Source of the DNA: Candidatus Acetothermia bacterium
GTDB taxonomy: Bacteria; Bipolaricaulota; Bipolaricaulia; Bipolaricaulales; Bipolaricaulaceae
Direction of reading: 5' to 3'
Length of the DNA: 64,000 bases
NCBI GenBank assembly: GCA_024653305.1
Contig: JANLFW010000002.1
Location: forward strand, 11,993-75,992
Each line of letters opens with the position of its first letter. The stretch's first letter is position 1. Of this stretch, positions 9,946 to 18,260 are shown piece after piece. Made by a program: the position numbers and the translations under genes. The notes under the pieces are model-generated. The model saw only the letters and a list, made by a program, of their open reading frames with translations, was not told where the DNA came from and did not search any database.

Positions 9946-10937
9946 CGGATCTCCCGCCCCCCGGCGGAGTCCTCTGGGGAGAGGAGGGACGCCGGGAACG
10001 GGAAGAACAGCCGCTGGTCCGCGAGGTAGGCGACGTCGAACCGGACGATCCACGCCCGGAGGACGCCCACGGGGGCGGAGAGGGGCACGCGGCCGGTGCG
10101 GTAGTCCTCCAGCGCCTCCAGGAAGTAGGCCCGCTCCCCTGCGGACAGGCCCTCCGACACGTACCCGAACGCGTGGAGAAGCGCGTTGGCCGCCGATGGG
10201 CGCCGCAAGGGACGGCGCAGCGCGGCCTCAAACGTCGTCCGGTACTGGGAGAAGACCTGCGGGGTTGGCCTCCGGGTGGGGTTGGCCACAATCCGCCCCA
10301 GCTCCGCAAGCGCCTTCTGGCTCAGGGCCATGAGGAGGAGCTTGTACCGGGAGTGGAAGGCCACCAAGTCTCGGAGCCGTCCTCCCGCCTCGGTCTCCCG
10401 CAGGCTCGCCAGGGCGAAGGCCGCGGTGAGGAAGGACTCCCGCAGGGCGCGGTTGGTGAGGCGACCTTCGTCCTCCACGGGGAGATGGGGGAACCTGTCC
10501 CGCACCGCGCCGCCGAACAGCCCCGCCCGGCGGGCCACCGCCCCACCCTTCTCGACCGACGCGTATACCTTGGCGTCAGAGATGCCGCACGAGGGGGACC
10601 GGTTCTTGAGGAGGAAGCCGTCCACCGCGGGGAGGGAGGATAGGAACTCGTCGGCAAAGCGGCGCATGGCTTCGGTGAAGTCCCGCCCTGTGGCGGGCTG
10701 GAGAAGCCGGGGCTCCCCTCCCCCCACCAGGCGCAGGGGTGGGCGGGGGGAGGGAAGCCCGAGGGCCATCTCCGGGCACACGGTGAGGAACTCCACCTCC
10801 CCTGCCAGGGCTTGGACGTGGGGTGCGGGGATCACGCTCCCGTCGTACCGGCAGGGGGCGAACCCCAGGCACCGGGAGACGACGAGGTGGGGCCGGGAGA
10901 ACCCTAGCCCAACTCGACTCGCTTCTCCGACTCCCAC
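9942..10937 (-). CDS. DUF523-DUF1722 fusion (TudS / YbgA-like)
   Basis: The N-terminal DUF523 domain (residues ~18-155) has the three conserved cysteines that bind a [4Fe-4S] cluster in TudS thiouracil desulfidases: SRCLGFAPCRYDGS, FLTVCPEM and KNRSPSCGISD. The C-terminal DUF1722 domain (residues ~185-310) contains LVAFHSRYKLLLMALSQ, a typical YbgA motif. DUF1722/YbgA genes commonly neighbour photolyase genes (for example ybgA-phr in Escherichia coli), and here the gene overlaps uvsE and precedes phr. A role in dealing with damaged or thiolated bases is an inference; the biochemical function of the fusion is not known. The start is a GTG at 10937 that overlaps the superoxide reductase gene by 34 bp; no later in-frame start precedes the first Cys motif. 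Confidence 0.85.
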   Translation of the reverse strand: MGVGEASRVGLGFSRPHLVVSRCLGFAPCRYDGSVIPAPHVQALAGEVEFLTVCPEMALGLPSPRPPLRLVGGGEPRLLQPATGRDFTEAMRRFADEFLSSLPAVDGFLLKNRSPSCGISDAKVYASVEKGGAVARRAGLFGGAVRDRFPHLPVEDEGRLTNRALRESFLTAAFALASLRETEAGGRLRDLVAFHSRYKLLLMALSQKALAELGRIVANPTRRPTPQVFSQYRTTFEAALRRPLRRPSAANALLHAFGYVSEGLSAGERAYFLEALEDYRTGRVPLSAPVGVLRAWIVRFDVAYLADQRLFFPFPASLLSPEDSAGGREIR

Positions 10938-11296
10938 AGCCCGTGGATGTTGCAGTACGCCAGGGCGTGGAGCGTCCCCGGCTTGTTCGTCTTGAACGCG
11001 AATGCAACCTCGTGGTGGGTGTACACCGGGCCCTGGTTCGGGCCAGCCACCGCCTCCCCGTGGGCGCCCATCTCGAACTTCCCCAGGTCGTAGATGAACT
11101 TATCCCCGTCCGGGGCGAAGTAGGCCCCGATCCAGCGGATGTGGTGCTCCGTGGTGTTGGGGTGGGCAGCTGCTTTGCCCAGGGAGATCCTCACCGTCAC
11201 CCACTCGTCCGCCTTCACCCGGTCTGGGCAGTCGATGGCCGGAACGTGTTTCTCTGCCTTCCAGTCTGCCGTCTGAATCTTCCCCGCAATGGACAT
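10904..11296 (-). CDS. sor: Superoxide reductase (neelaredoxin / class II desulfoferrodoxin)
   Basis: Superoxide reductase reduces superoxide to hydrogen peroxide without making oxygen, a hallmark of anaerobes. The 130-residue protein lacks the N-terminal desulforedoxin domain, so it is the one-iron class II type. Active-site residues are all present: the E15-K16 pair with H17 in EKHVP, H45 and H51/H52 in HPNTTEHHIRW, and C115 with H118 in AYCNIHG. The start ATG has AAGGAGG at 7-nt spacing, immediately after the ferritin stop. The hydrogen peroxide it produces can be removed by the rubrerythrin and peroxiredoxin of the same operon, and rubredoxin plus reductase encoded 4 kb away are natural electron donors. 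Confidence 0.95.
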   Translation of the reverse strand: MSIAGKIQTADWKAEKHVPAIDCPDRVKADEWVTVRISLGKAAAHPNTTEHHIRWIGAYFAPDGDKFIYDLGKFEMGAHGEAVAGPNQGPVYTHHEVAFAFKTNKPGTLHALAYCNIHGLWESEKRVELG

Positions 11297-11297
11297 G

Positions 11298-11792
11298 TCA
11301 GTCCTCCTTCCGTCGGCCCAGGTCCCGGTCCGCCATCGCCAGCCCTCGCCCGTCAGGCCCCATTCGCTCCAAGAGCTGGACGGCCTTCAGGGTGTGGTCC
11401 TCCTCTTCCACCTGCTCGGACACAAACCACTGGAGGGCCGCCGCGGCGGCGTGGTCCTTCTCCTCGGCGGCGAGCTCCACCAGGGCGTGGATCCGCGCCG
11501 TGATGTGCCCCTCGTGCTTGTAGGCGGCCTTGAACGCCTCAAGGGGCGAGGCCCACGTCGCTTCCGGCTCCGCAAGGGCCTGGAGTCGCACCCGGCCTCC
11601 CCGCTCCACGAGGTGGTCGAAGATCCGCATCGCGTGCCCCAGCTCCTCCCCGGCCTGGACCCGCATCCACGAGGCCATCCCGTCCCATCCCTCGTGGGCA
11701 AAGTACCCGGCCATCGCCAGGTAGAGGTAGGCCGAACCGAGTTCCTCCCTGATCTGGTCGTTGAGGGCCTGCTCCATTTTCTTCCCGATCAC
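11298..11792 (-). CDS. ftnA: Ferritin (FtnA-like)
   Basis: Ferritin stores iron as a mineral inside a 24-subunit shell and limits Fenton chemistry. The 164-residue four-helix product has the ferroxidase residues in the expected places: an early Glu in [32 protein letters not shown] (E..xxH), and later Glu/Gln residues in [25 protein letters not shown]. The start is the GTG at 11792, which forms a GTGA overlap with the peroxiredoxin stop and has AAGGAGA upstream; an internal ATG at 11777 is less likely. It sits between peroxiredoxin and superoxide reductase, consistent with joint control by the PerR-like repressor. Confidence 0.92.
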   Translation of the reverse strand: MIGKKMEQALNDQIREELGSAYLYLAMAGYFAHEGWDGMASWMRVQAGEELGHAMRIFDHLVERGGRVRLQALAEPEATWASPLEAFKAAYKHEGHITARIHALVELAAEEKDHAAAAALQWFVSEQVEEEDHTLKAVQLLERMGPDGRGLAMADRDLGRRKED

Positions 11793-12460
11793 GGCTTCTC
11801 CTTCACCGTCCGGTGGCAGAACCACCAGTCGTAGCACTGAACGTTCCCCGCCTGAGCCTCCGTGACGCGCTTCTTCGCTCCCTGGACGTCGCTTGGGGGA
11901 GGGACGATCCCGTTTCCGCCGATGAGTTCGTTCTCTGGCCAGTTGGCGGGAATGGCCACCCCCTCCTTCATCGCCGTCTGGAACGCCCTGAGGATGCGCA
12001 AGATCTCGGGGATGTTGCGGCCGATGTTGAGGGGGTAGTAAAGGGTGGTCCGGATGATCCCCTGCGGGCAGAGGACGAACACCGCCCGCACTGTTGCCGA
12101 CTCCGAGGTCCCAGGGTGGATCATCCCGTAAAGCTCGGCAATCTTTCCCGTGGTGTCGGCCACGATGGGGAAGGGGATCTCCACCCCAAGCTTCTCCTGG
12201 ATCCACTCCACCCACTTGATGTGGGAGTAGACGTGGTCCACAGACAGGCCCACGAGTTCCGCGTTGAGCGCCTTGAACTTCTCGTAGTTCTTGGCAAAGG
12301 ACACGAACTCTGTCGTGCACACCGGGGTGAAATCCGCGGGGTGGGAGAAGAACACGACCCACTTTCCCTTGAGGTCCTTGGGGAACTCGAGGGGGCCGTG
12401 GGTGGTCTGGGCCTTGAACTCCGGCGCGGGTTCACCAATGAGCGGAAGCCTCTTTTCCAT
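11789..12460 (-). CDS. Peroxiredoxin (Prx6/AhpC type, thermophile-like)
   Basis: A thiol peroxidase that reduces hydrogen peroxide and alkyl hydroperoxides. The 223-residue product has the peroxidatic C48 in the classic [13 protein letters not shown] motif and two further cysteines near the C-terminus (C209 and C215 in QCYDWWFC), the arrangement of the long Prx6-subfamily enzymes of thermophilic archaea and bacteria. The C-terminal arm includes [19 protein letters not shown], typical of these decameric enzymes. The ATG at 12460 has AAAGGAGG at 7-nt spacing. It lies 13 bp after rubrerythrin and overlaps the ferritin GTG by 4 bp. Confidence 0.94.
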   Translation of the reverse strand: MEKRLPLIGEPAPEFKAQTTHGPLEFPKDLKGKWVVFFSHPADFTPVCTTEFVSFAKNYEKFKALNAELVGLSVDHVYSHIKWVEWIQEKLGVEIPFPIVADTTGKIAELYGMIHPGTSESATVRAVFVLCPQGIIRTTLYYPLNIGRNIPEILRILRAFQTAMKEGVAIPANWPENELIGGNGIVPPPSDVQGAKKRVTEAQAGNVQCYDWWFCHRTVKEKP

Positions 12461-12473
12461 GTGGAACCTCCTT

Positions 12474-12977
12474 TCAGAACGTCTTGAACTTGGCCCGCGG
12501 AGCTTGGCAGATGGGGCACCGCTCCGGGGCCTCCCCCTCCACGGTGTGACCGCACATCGCGCACACGTGGACCCGTCCCAGGGGGACGTCCTGGCCCGCG
12601 AGCACGCTCTCCCGGGCCTTGGTGTACATCCCGGCGTGGATCTTCTCCGCCTCCAGGGCGTAGTGGGTGGAGCGAACGGCGCCCTTCTCCCCCTGGAGCT
12701 CGGCCACGGCGTGGTAGGCCGGGTACATCTCCTCCACCTCGAACGTCTCACCGGCGATGGCCTCGGCCAGGTTGTCGGGGCTCGCCCGGACGAGGCCCAC
12801 CTCCCGGAGGTGGTTTGTGGCGTGGACCTGCTCCGCGTAGGCAATTGCCCGGAACAGGCGCGCCAGGTTCGGGCGCTTCTCCTCCTCCGCCACCTCCGCG
12901 AAGATGAGGTAGCGCATGTGGGCCTGGGATTCCCCGGCGAACGCGGTCTTCAGATTGTCTTCCGTCATCCGACGCAT
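12474..12977 (-). CDS. rbr: Rubrerythrin
   Basis: Rubrerythrin is a peroxidase of anaerobes that takes electrons from rubredoxin. The 167-residue protein has an N-terminal diiron four-helix domain with ExxH pairs (E16/H20 in [10 protein letters not shown]49/H52 in AEQVH; E109/H114 in EAEKIH) and a C-terminal rubredoxin-like Fe(Cys)4 site (C139-x2-C142 and C154-x2-C157 in CAMCGH and CPICQ). The ATG at 12977 has AAAGGAGG at about 8 nt; it overlaps nothing and starts 4 bp after the PerR stop. It is the first structural gene after the regulator. Confidence 0.95.
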   Translation of the reverse strand: MRRMTEDNLKTAFAGESQAHMRYLIFAEVAEEEKRPNLARLFRAIAYAEQVHATNHLREVGLVRASPDNLAEAIAGETFEVEEMYPAYHAVAELQGEKGAVRSTHYALEAEKIHAGMYTKARESVLAGQDVPLGRVHVCAMCGHTVEGEAPERCPICQAPRAKFKTF

Positions 12978-12980
12978 GGA

Positions 12981-13370
12981 TCATGCCTCCTTTTCCTGGC
13001 AGGTGGGGCACCAGCCGTAGAAGATGAGCATATGCCCCTGGATTCGGAACCCGTGGTCGTGGTGGAGCAGGTGGTCGAGCTGGGTCTGGTACGGGGCGTC
13101 AACATCGAACAGAAGGCGGCACCGGGTGCAGAGAAAGTGGTAGTGGGGGCTGGGGTTGGGGTCGAACCGATCCGCGCCGCCACAGCGGAGCTCGCGGACG
13201 AGGCCTTCGCCGGCGAGCGCCCGCAGGGTGCGGTACACGGTGGCCAAGCTGATGTGGTGGCCCTGGGCGTGGAGGGTTTGGTAGACCTCCTCCGCGGTGG
13301 GGTGGTCGGTGCGGCCTTGGATGGCGGTCATCACCTGGTGGCGCTTCCGGGTCCACTGCCAGTTGCTCAT
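12981..13370 (-). CDS. perR: PerR-like Fur family peroxide-stress repressor
   Basis: A 129-residue Fur-family protein that best fits PerR. The winged-helix domain has LATVYRTLRALAGEGLVREL. PerR metal ligands align: H39 (HHIS), D70 (RFD), H76 and H78 (HYH) and D89 (FDV). Structural zinc is provided by C81-x2-C84 (CTRC) and C121-x2-C124 (CPTC), with the PerR-like C-terminus CPTCQEKEA. PerR senses peroxide by metal-catalysed oxidation of histidines and represses peroxide genes; here rubrerythrin, peroxiredoxin, ferritin and superoxide reductase follow directly. The ATG at 13370 is preferred to one at 13385 because the latter lies in the -10 box. No Shine-Dalgarno is present and the leader is only about 7 nt. 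Confidence 0.9.
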   Translation of the reverse strand: MSNWQWTRKRHQVMTAIQGRTDHPTAEEVYQTLHAQGHHISLATVYRTLRALAGEGLVRELRCGGADRFDPNPSPHYHFLCTRCRLLFDVDAPYQTQLDHLLHHDHGFRIQGHMLIFYGWCPTCQEKEA

Positions 13371-13383
13371 GATTGTGATTTGC

Positions 13384-13412
13384 ATTGTACATAAGGTTGG
13401 CTGCGGTATCAA
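13384..13412 (-). promoter_or_regulatory. Promoter of the perR stress/UV operon
   Basis: On the minus strand TTGATA (13407-13412), a 17-bp spacer and TACAAT (13384-13389) form a near-consensus promoter. The start codon at 13370 follows the -10 by 13 nt, so the leader would be about 7 nt. ATTGT occurs twice between the -10 and the start, but no convincing PerR box was identified. Confidence 0.75.
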
Positions 13413-13531
13413 CACGGACCGCGGAGATCGCAGCGCAATCGCGGGGATGCTCGATCTGGCCGCGAACATGGCCGGCACCGGAGACGCGGTGGTCCTCGCC
13501 GGGCACCCCCCGCGGTGAGGACAGGTCCCCC

Positions 13532-15247
13532 TCACCTCCACAGCGCCTGGCGCAACCCGGCCGCGGCGCGGCCGAGAGCACCGGAACCGAAGTCGAACGG
13601 GAGCCCCGCCGCCTGGAACAGATCGGGCAGCGGCCGCGACCCGCCCAATGCCAGCGTCTGCCGGTACGCGCGCACCGCGCCGGATCGGTCCTTCTGCGCC
13701 GCAAGCCAGATCCCAAGCGCCCCGAGTTGGGCGATCCCATACTCGACGTAGTAAAATGGATGAAGATAGAGGTGAAGCTGGCGCTGCCAGTCGCTCGCGA
13801 GCGCCTCCTCGTACCCGGTCCAGTCCTCGATCCCGCCGAAGCGACGGTGCAGGGCAAGCCACTCTCGCCGGCGCTCTTCTTGGGTGTGCCCGGGATGGGT
13901 GTAAATCCAGTGCTGGAACGCGTCGATGGTGGCAATCCAGCAAAACAGGTCTACGATGGAAAGCAGGTGGTCCTCCCGCGCCCGGTCCGCATCGGCTCGG
14001 GAATAGAACACCTCCAGGCACGGGGCGCCCAGGAACTCCATCGCCATCGAGGCGACCTCGGCGAACTCGAGCGGGGCATGGCGGTAAGCATGGATCGGCT
14101 CCTCCCGGGTGGCGAAGGTGTGGAACGCGTGCCCACCCTCGTGGAGGAGCGTGCGCAGGTCGCGGTCCCGTCCGACCGCGTTCATGAAGATGAACGGGAG
14201 CCTCCGTTCGGAGAGCGTGGATTGGTACCCCCCCGGGGCCTTGCCCTTGCGGCTTTCCAGGTCCAGAAGCCCAAGGTCGGCCATGAGCCCGAACTGGCGG
14301 CCCAACTCGGGGTCCACCCTGGCGAAGATCTCCCGGCATCCGCGAACCAGCTCGTCCGCCGTGGAGAACGGCCGCAACGGGGGCCGCCCCTCAGGGTCCA
14401 CCACCAGGTCCCATGGCCGCAGCGTGCGCACCCCCAGTTTCTCCTTGCGTTGCTTCTGGAGGGCTCGCATCAGGGGGACGATGTGCTCCTCCACCCCGCG
14501 GTGGAACCGCGCACAGTCGTCGGGGGTGTAGTCGAACCGCTCCCGCTTGCGGAACGCGTAGTCGCGGAAGCTCGCAAACCCGGCGTTGCGCGCCTGCCGC
14601 TCCCGCAGACGGACCAACTGGTCGTAGAGCTCGTCGAGCTCTCTCCGGTCTTGGAGCCGGCGCTCGGCCACCTTCTCCCACGCCGCCCGCCGCACGTCCC
14701 GATCCGGCTCCTCTAGATACCGGGCCATCTGCTGCAGGGTCTGTTCTTTCCCGTCGAACTCCACGGTCATCGCCCCGGTGATCTTCTGGTACCGTTGGCC
14801 GAGCTTCTCGTCCTCCACCTCTAAGGGGACGTTCTCCTCCCGGAAGATCTGAACCGCGTTTTCAAAGCTGCGCGCCAGCACCATGTACCGCTTGTGATCG
14901 AGGCGCGCCCGCGCCGGGCTGTCCACGAACCGCTGACGGAGGCGGTGGTAGCGGGGCCTCAGGCGGGGCTCGATGTTCTCCACGAAGTGGAGATACGCCT
15001 TCTCGTGCTCCGGGTTGGACGTGTCGCAGGTCATCCGGATGCGGCGGATCGCGCCGTCCTCATACACCACCGCGGTCAACTCGGAGAGGTCGAGGATCAT
15101 CCGTTCTAGGTCCGCCGCCGTGTTGAGCGGGCGCCGCTCGAGATCGTCGAACAGGGGCTCAAGGTCACCCCACTCGGAGACGTCAATGTCCTCGGGCACG
15201 AACCTCCGCGGGAACTCACGCGGTAGCTGTGCGGGATCCAACGTCAT
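13532..15247 (-). CDS. M3 family oligoendopeptidase (PepF-like)
   Basis: A 571-residue cytosolic thimet-type metallopeptidase that cuts oligopeptides. The zinc motif [10 protein letters not shown] is present, with the downstream Glu ligand in [14 protein letters not shown]. The helical N-terminal half ([15 protein letters not shown]..., [16 protein letters not shown]) and the C-terminal [17 protein letters not shown] are characteristic of M3B oligoendopeptidase F. The ATG at 15247 is preceded by GGGAGG; the frame remains open far upstream across the opposite-strand rubredoxin genes, which is only GC-rich noise. It follows the perR run on the same strand but has its own -10 (15282). Confidence 0.92.
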   Translation of the reverse strand: MTLDPAQLPREFPRRFVPEDIDVSEWGDLEPLFDDLERRPLNTAADLERMILDLSELTAVVYEDGAIRRIRMTCDTSNPEHEKAYLHFVENIEPRLRPRYHRLRQRFVDSPARARLDHKRYMVLARSFENAVQIFREENVPLEVEDEKLGQRYQKITGAMTVEFDGKEQTLQQMARYLEEPDRDVRRAAWEKVAERRLQDRRELDELYDQLVRLRERQARNAGFASFRDYAFRKRERFDYTPDDCARFHRGVEEHIVPLMRALQKQRKEKLGVRTLRPWDLVVDPEGRPPLRPFSTADELVRGCREIFARVDPELGRQFGLMADLGLLDLESRKGKAPGGYQSTLSERRLPFIFMNAVGRDRDLRTLLHEGGHAFHTFATREEPIHAYRHAPLEFAEVASMAMEFLGAPCLEVFYSRADADRAREDHLLSIVDLFCWIATIDAFQHWIYTHPGHTQEERRREWLALHRRFGGIEDWTGYEEALASDWQRQLHLYLHPFYYVEYGIAQLGALGIWLAAQKDRSGAVRAYRQTLALGGSRPLPDLFQAAGLPFDFGSGALGRAAAGLRQALWR

Positions 15248-15281
15248 ATGCACCTCCCAATATCGAATTTCGGCAGACGCC

Positions 15282-15311
15282 ATTGTACCGAAGCGGCCGT
15301 CCAGCGTGGAA
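15282..15311 (-). promoter_or_regulatory. Possible promoter of the M3 oligoendopeptidase gene
   Basis: TTCCAC (15306-15311), an 18-bp spacer and TACAAT (15282-15287) on the minus strand. The -35 is weak. Confidence 0.45.
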
Positions 15312-15336
15312 CATGGCCCGGGCGCGATCATCCCGC

Positions 15337-15342
15337 TATAAT
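15337..15342 (+). promoter_or_regulatory. -10 box for rubredoxin operon
   Basis: A perfect TATAAT 28 nt before the rubredoxin ATG; the predicted leader carries GAGGTGG. No good -35 is visible. It is divergent from the peptidase promoter. Confidence 0.5.
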
Positions 15343-15370
15343 GGCCCATCCTTGGCAGTCGAGGTGGATC

Positions 15371-15532
15371 ATGGAGAAATGGGAGTGCACCGTGTGCGGA
15401 TGGATCTACGATCCAGCGAAGGGCGATCCCAGCCAGGGGATCAAGCCGGGCACGGCGTTCGAGGACCTCCCCGACGATTGGGTGTGCCCGGAGTGTGGTG
15501 CCCCCAAAGACATGTTCGAGATCGTCGGCTAA
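15371..15532 (+). CDS. Rubredoxin
   Basis: A 53-residue Fe(Cys)4 electron carrier. The two knuckles are C6-x2-C9 (CTVCGW) and C39-x2-C42 (CPECGAPK), with the invariant aromatic core (W4, Y13, W37) and the typical [12 protein letters not shown] stretch. It precedes the rubredoxin reductase by 3 bp. With reductase it would pass NAD(P)H electrons to the superoxide reductase and rubrerythrin encoded by the neighbouring minus-strand operon. The ATG has GAGGTGG at 4-nt spacing. Confidence 0.97.
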   Translation: MEKWECTVCGWIYDPAKGDPSQGIKPGTAFEDLPDDWVCPECGAPKDMFEIVG

Positions 15533-15535
15533 CGG

Positions 15536-16729
15536 ATGCATGTTCTGATCGTGGGCGGGGGGATCGCCGGGGTCACCGCCGCCCGTAAGCTGCGGACCCT
15601 GGCCCCCACCGCGCGGATCACCATCCTCGAGGCGGAACCGGTTCTCTACTACCTTCGCCCCGGCCTGATCGACCTCCTCGCCGGACGGAAGGGCCTCGCC
15701 GACATCACCCCGTTTCCCCAGGGGTGGTACGACCGCCATGGCATCGTGTACCGCACCGGGACCACCGTGGTGGCCCTCGACCCGGCGCGGCACCGGGTGA
15801 CCCTGACCGCAGGGGATGAGCTCTCCTACGACCGGTTGCTCCTCGCCGCCGGAGCCCAGGCCCTGCGTCCGCCGATCCCGGGCACGGACAAACCGGGCGT
15901 GTTCACCCTGCGCTCGGCTGCGGACGCGGAGCGCATCCGGACCCAGGCCGAAGGGGGGTCGAGCGCCGCGGTCATCGGCGGGGGCTGGCTCGGCCTGGAG
16001 GCGGCCCTGGCCCTCCGCGACCGCGGGCTCGCCGTGACCGTGCTCGAACGGGGGCCGTGGCTTCTCCCCCGCCAGCTCGACCCGGATGGGGCCCAGGTCC
16101 TGGCCGCGCTCCTCGCCCAGCACGGGGTCACCCTGCGCATCGGCGTGGACTGCACCGGGATCTATGGGGATACGACGGCGGCCGGGGTGCGGCTTGCCTC
16201 AGGGGAGGAGATCCCGGCCGAACTGGTGCTCCTCGCGGCCGGGGTACGGCCTCGGGCGGCGCTGGCCGCGGCGGCCGGGCTCCAGGTCAAGGGCGGGATT
16301 GTCGTGGACGATCGGCTTCGTACCACAGCACCCGACGTCTACGCCGCCGGCGATGTCGCGGAGTGGCGGGGGAGGAGCTACGGGATCATCCCCGCCGCCC
16401 GGGAGCAGGCCGAGGTCGCTGCCCAGAACATGGTCGAACCGGGAAGCGCGGCCTACACCGGCACTACCCCCACCAACCGGCTGAAGGTGGCCGGGGTGGA
16501 CCTGGTGTGCTTGGGCGATACCCAGCCCCAGGGCGGGCCGGGCCGGGAGCTGCGCCAGGCCGATCCCGAGCACGCCCGTTACCTCAAGTTCGTGCTCGAT
16601 CGCGAGGGACGGCTGGTGGGGGCGATCCTCCTCGGGGCGCCGGACCTCGCCGCCCAGGTAGAGGCGTGGATCCAGGACCGGGCCTACGCAGAAGGGGAAA
16701 TCGACCGGCTTCTCGGTTCCCCGAGCTGA
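15536..16729 (+). CDS. NAD(P)H:rubredoxin oxidoreductase (FAD-dependent)
   Basis: A 397-residue pyridine-nucleotide/FAD oxidoreductase of the nitrite reductase/rubredoxin reductase type. The FAD-binding GGGIAGVTAA motif is at the N-terminus, the NAD(P)H Rossmann motif GGGWLGLEAA at about residue 144, and the second FAD motif TTAPDVYAAGDVAEWRG at about residue 262. Some relatives have a C-terminal rubredoxin domain; here rubredoxin is a separate gene 3 bp upstream, which supports the assignment. No redox-active CxxxxC disulfide is present, so it is not a glutathione- or thioredoxin-reductase type. The ATG at 15536 begins directly at the strand that leads into the GGGIAG motif. Confidence 0.88.
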   Translation: MHVLIVGGGIAGVTAARKLRTLAPTARITILEAEPVLYYLRPGLIDLLAGRKGLADITPFPQGWYDRHGIVYRTGTTVVALDPARHRVTLTAGDELSYDRLLLAAGAQALRPPIPGTDKPGVFTLRSAADAERIRTQAEGGSSAAVIGGGWLGLEAALALRDRGLAVTVLERGPWLLPRQLDPDGAQVLAALLAQHGVTLRIGVDCTGIYGDTTAAGVRLASGEEIPAELVLLAAGVRPRAALAAAAGLQVKGGIVVDDRLRTTAPDVYAAGDVAEWRGRSYGIIPAAREQAEVAAQNMVEPGSAAYTGTTPTNRLKVAGVDLVCLGDTQPQGGPGRELRQADPEHARYLKFVLDREGRLVGAILLGAPDLAAQVEAWIQDRAYAEGEIDRLLGSPS

Positions 16730-16902
16730 CCGGCCCAACCATGGCTTCACCGAGGCCGACCGGCACCGAGGGGTGGGTGGTGCACGGGCTTTTACCTGCC
16801 GCCAGCCACGCCCGGGGCGAAGATCGTCATCGGCGACGAAGGGCTGGTGCCGGGCAAGGAACGGACCCGGTTCGGTCGGGGGCTTCTTGCCCTTCCCCGG
16901 GG

Positions 16903-16908
16903 TACACT
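16903..16908 (+). promoter_or_regulatory. -10 box close to the Gfo/Idh start (leaderless type)
   Basis: TACACT is followed after 7 nt by the GTG at 16916, with no Shine-Dalgarno. The stretch from 16730 to 16902 shows nothing else recognisable. Confidence 0.45.
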
Positions 16909-16915
16909 GGGGCCC

Positions 16916-18196
16916 GTGACCGTGGCGGACGGTGGGGAAACGGCGCCCGTGTCCGTGGCGCTCGTCGGAGCCGGGCAACGGGGAATCGAGGTGTACGGGG
17001 ATTACATCTTCCGTCATCCAGAGGCGGCGCGGCTGGTGGCGGTGGCCGAACCGGACCCGACCCGACGGGCGTTGACGGTCCGGCTCCACCGTCTTCCGCC
17101 GGACCGAGCCTTCACGACCTGGGAACACCTCCTTTCCCGCGAACGCTTGGCCGATGCCCTCATCATCGCCACCCCGGACCGCGTGCACGTGGAGCCGGCC
17201 CTTCGGGCGCTCGCCCTCGGCTACCACATCCTCCTGGAGAAGCCCATCGCCACCACGCGCGATGAGGTCCTCCGGCTCCAACGAGCGGCCATGGAGTCCT
17301 CGGGGTCGGTGACCGTGGCCCACGTGCTGCGGTACACGGAGTTCTTCGCCACGATCAAGCGGCTTCTTGACGAGGGTCGGATTGGCCGCCTCATCTCCAT
17401 CGTCCACATCGAGAACATCGGGTTCTGGCACTTCGCCCACTCCTACGTGCGGGGCAATTGGCGCAGGGCCGAGACCGCAAGCCCGATGATCCTCGCCAAG
17501 GCCTGCCACGACTTCGACCTCATCCGCTGGTTCGCCGACCGCCCTTGTCGGAGCGTGAGTTCGTGCGGCGAGTTGACGTACTTCCGGCCGGAGAACGCCC
17601 CGCCCGGGGCCACCGAACGGTGCACCGACCCATGCCCGGTCGAGCCCACCTGCCTATACTCGGCGGTCGAGATCTACGTCCGACGGTTCGCCCACCGCAC
17701 CGGGTGGCCGGGATCGGTGATCACCGTCGACCCAAGGCCGACCGCGCGGCTCCAGGCGCTTCGGGAAAGCCCGTACGGGCGGTGCGTGTTCCGTTGCGAC
17801 AACGATGTCCCCGACCATCAGGTGGTGACCCTCGAGTTCGCCGGGGGGATCACGGCCACGCTGATCGTGTCTGCGTTCACTGCGGAGAACACGCGCACCG
17901 TGAAGCTGATGGGCACCCACGGCGAGATCCGCGGGCACCTCGGCCGGGGGGAGATCGTCGCGTACCCATTCTCGTCCGGTCCGCCTCTTGTGCTCCACAC
18001 GCAGGGCGGGGAAGGGCACGCAGGAGGCGATGAAGGGCTCATGCAGGCGTTTCTGGACCGGGTTCAGCGGCTGCGGACAGGAGCAGAGGCGTCGGCGGCG
18101 ATCACGTCGCTTTCGGACTGTGTGGACAGTCACCTGATGGCGTTCGCCGCCGAGGAGTCCCGACGCACGGGAAGGGTCGTCCATCTGGACCGGTGA
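16916..18196 (+). CDS. Gfo/Idh/MocA family oxidoreductase
   Basis: A 426-residue NAD(P)-dependent sugar or inositol dehydrogenase-like protein. The Rossmann motif ALVGAGQRGIEVYG is at the N-terminus, the catalytic Lys motif appears as LLEKPIATT (~residue 108), and the C-terminal alpha/beta domain includes ACHDFDLIRWF with the conserved His. An inserted cysteine cluster (CTDPCPVEPTCLYSAVEIY) is found in a subset of this family. The substrate is unknown. The GTG at 16916 is chosen because it lies 7 nt after a -10 box; alternative in-frame GTGs at 16922 and 16949 are possible. It converges on the mannosylglycerate synthase gene. Confidence 0.82.
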   Translation: MTVADGGETAPVSVALVGAGQRGIEVYGDYIFRHPEAARLVAVAEPDPTRRALTVRLHRLPPDRAFTTWEHLLSRERLADALIIATPDRVHVEPALRALALGYHILLEKPIATTRDEVLRLQRAAMESSGSVTVAHVLRYTEFFATIKRLLDEGRIGRLISIVHIENIGFWHFAHSYVRGNWRRAETASPMILAKACHDFDLIRWFADRPCRSVSSCGELTYFRPENAPPGATERCTDPCPVEPTCLYSAVEIYVRRFAHRTGWPGSVITVDPRPTARLQALRESPYGRCVFRCDNDVPDHQVVTLEFAGGITATLIVSAFTAENTRTVKLMGTHGEIRGHLGRGEIVAYPFSSGPPLVLHTQGGEGHAGGDEGLMQAFLDRVQRLRTGAEASAAITSLSDCVDSHLMAFAAEESRRTGRVVHLDR

Positions 18197-18260
18197 GGTC
18201 CGTTGGAGGTGGCCGCCTTGAACGCCTCCAGGCGATGAGGAAGCCGGGTGCCCACCAGCC

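Noticed and set aside
13370-13400. A PerR/Fur box at the perR promoter.
   Set aside because: ATTGT repeats are present but the dyad is too poor to call an operator.
16730-16902. A small gene between rubredoxin reductase and the Gfo/Idh gene.
   Set aside because: Open stretches exist in several frames, but none has a start with a Shine-Dalgarno or any recognisable motif.
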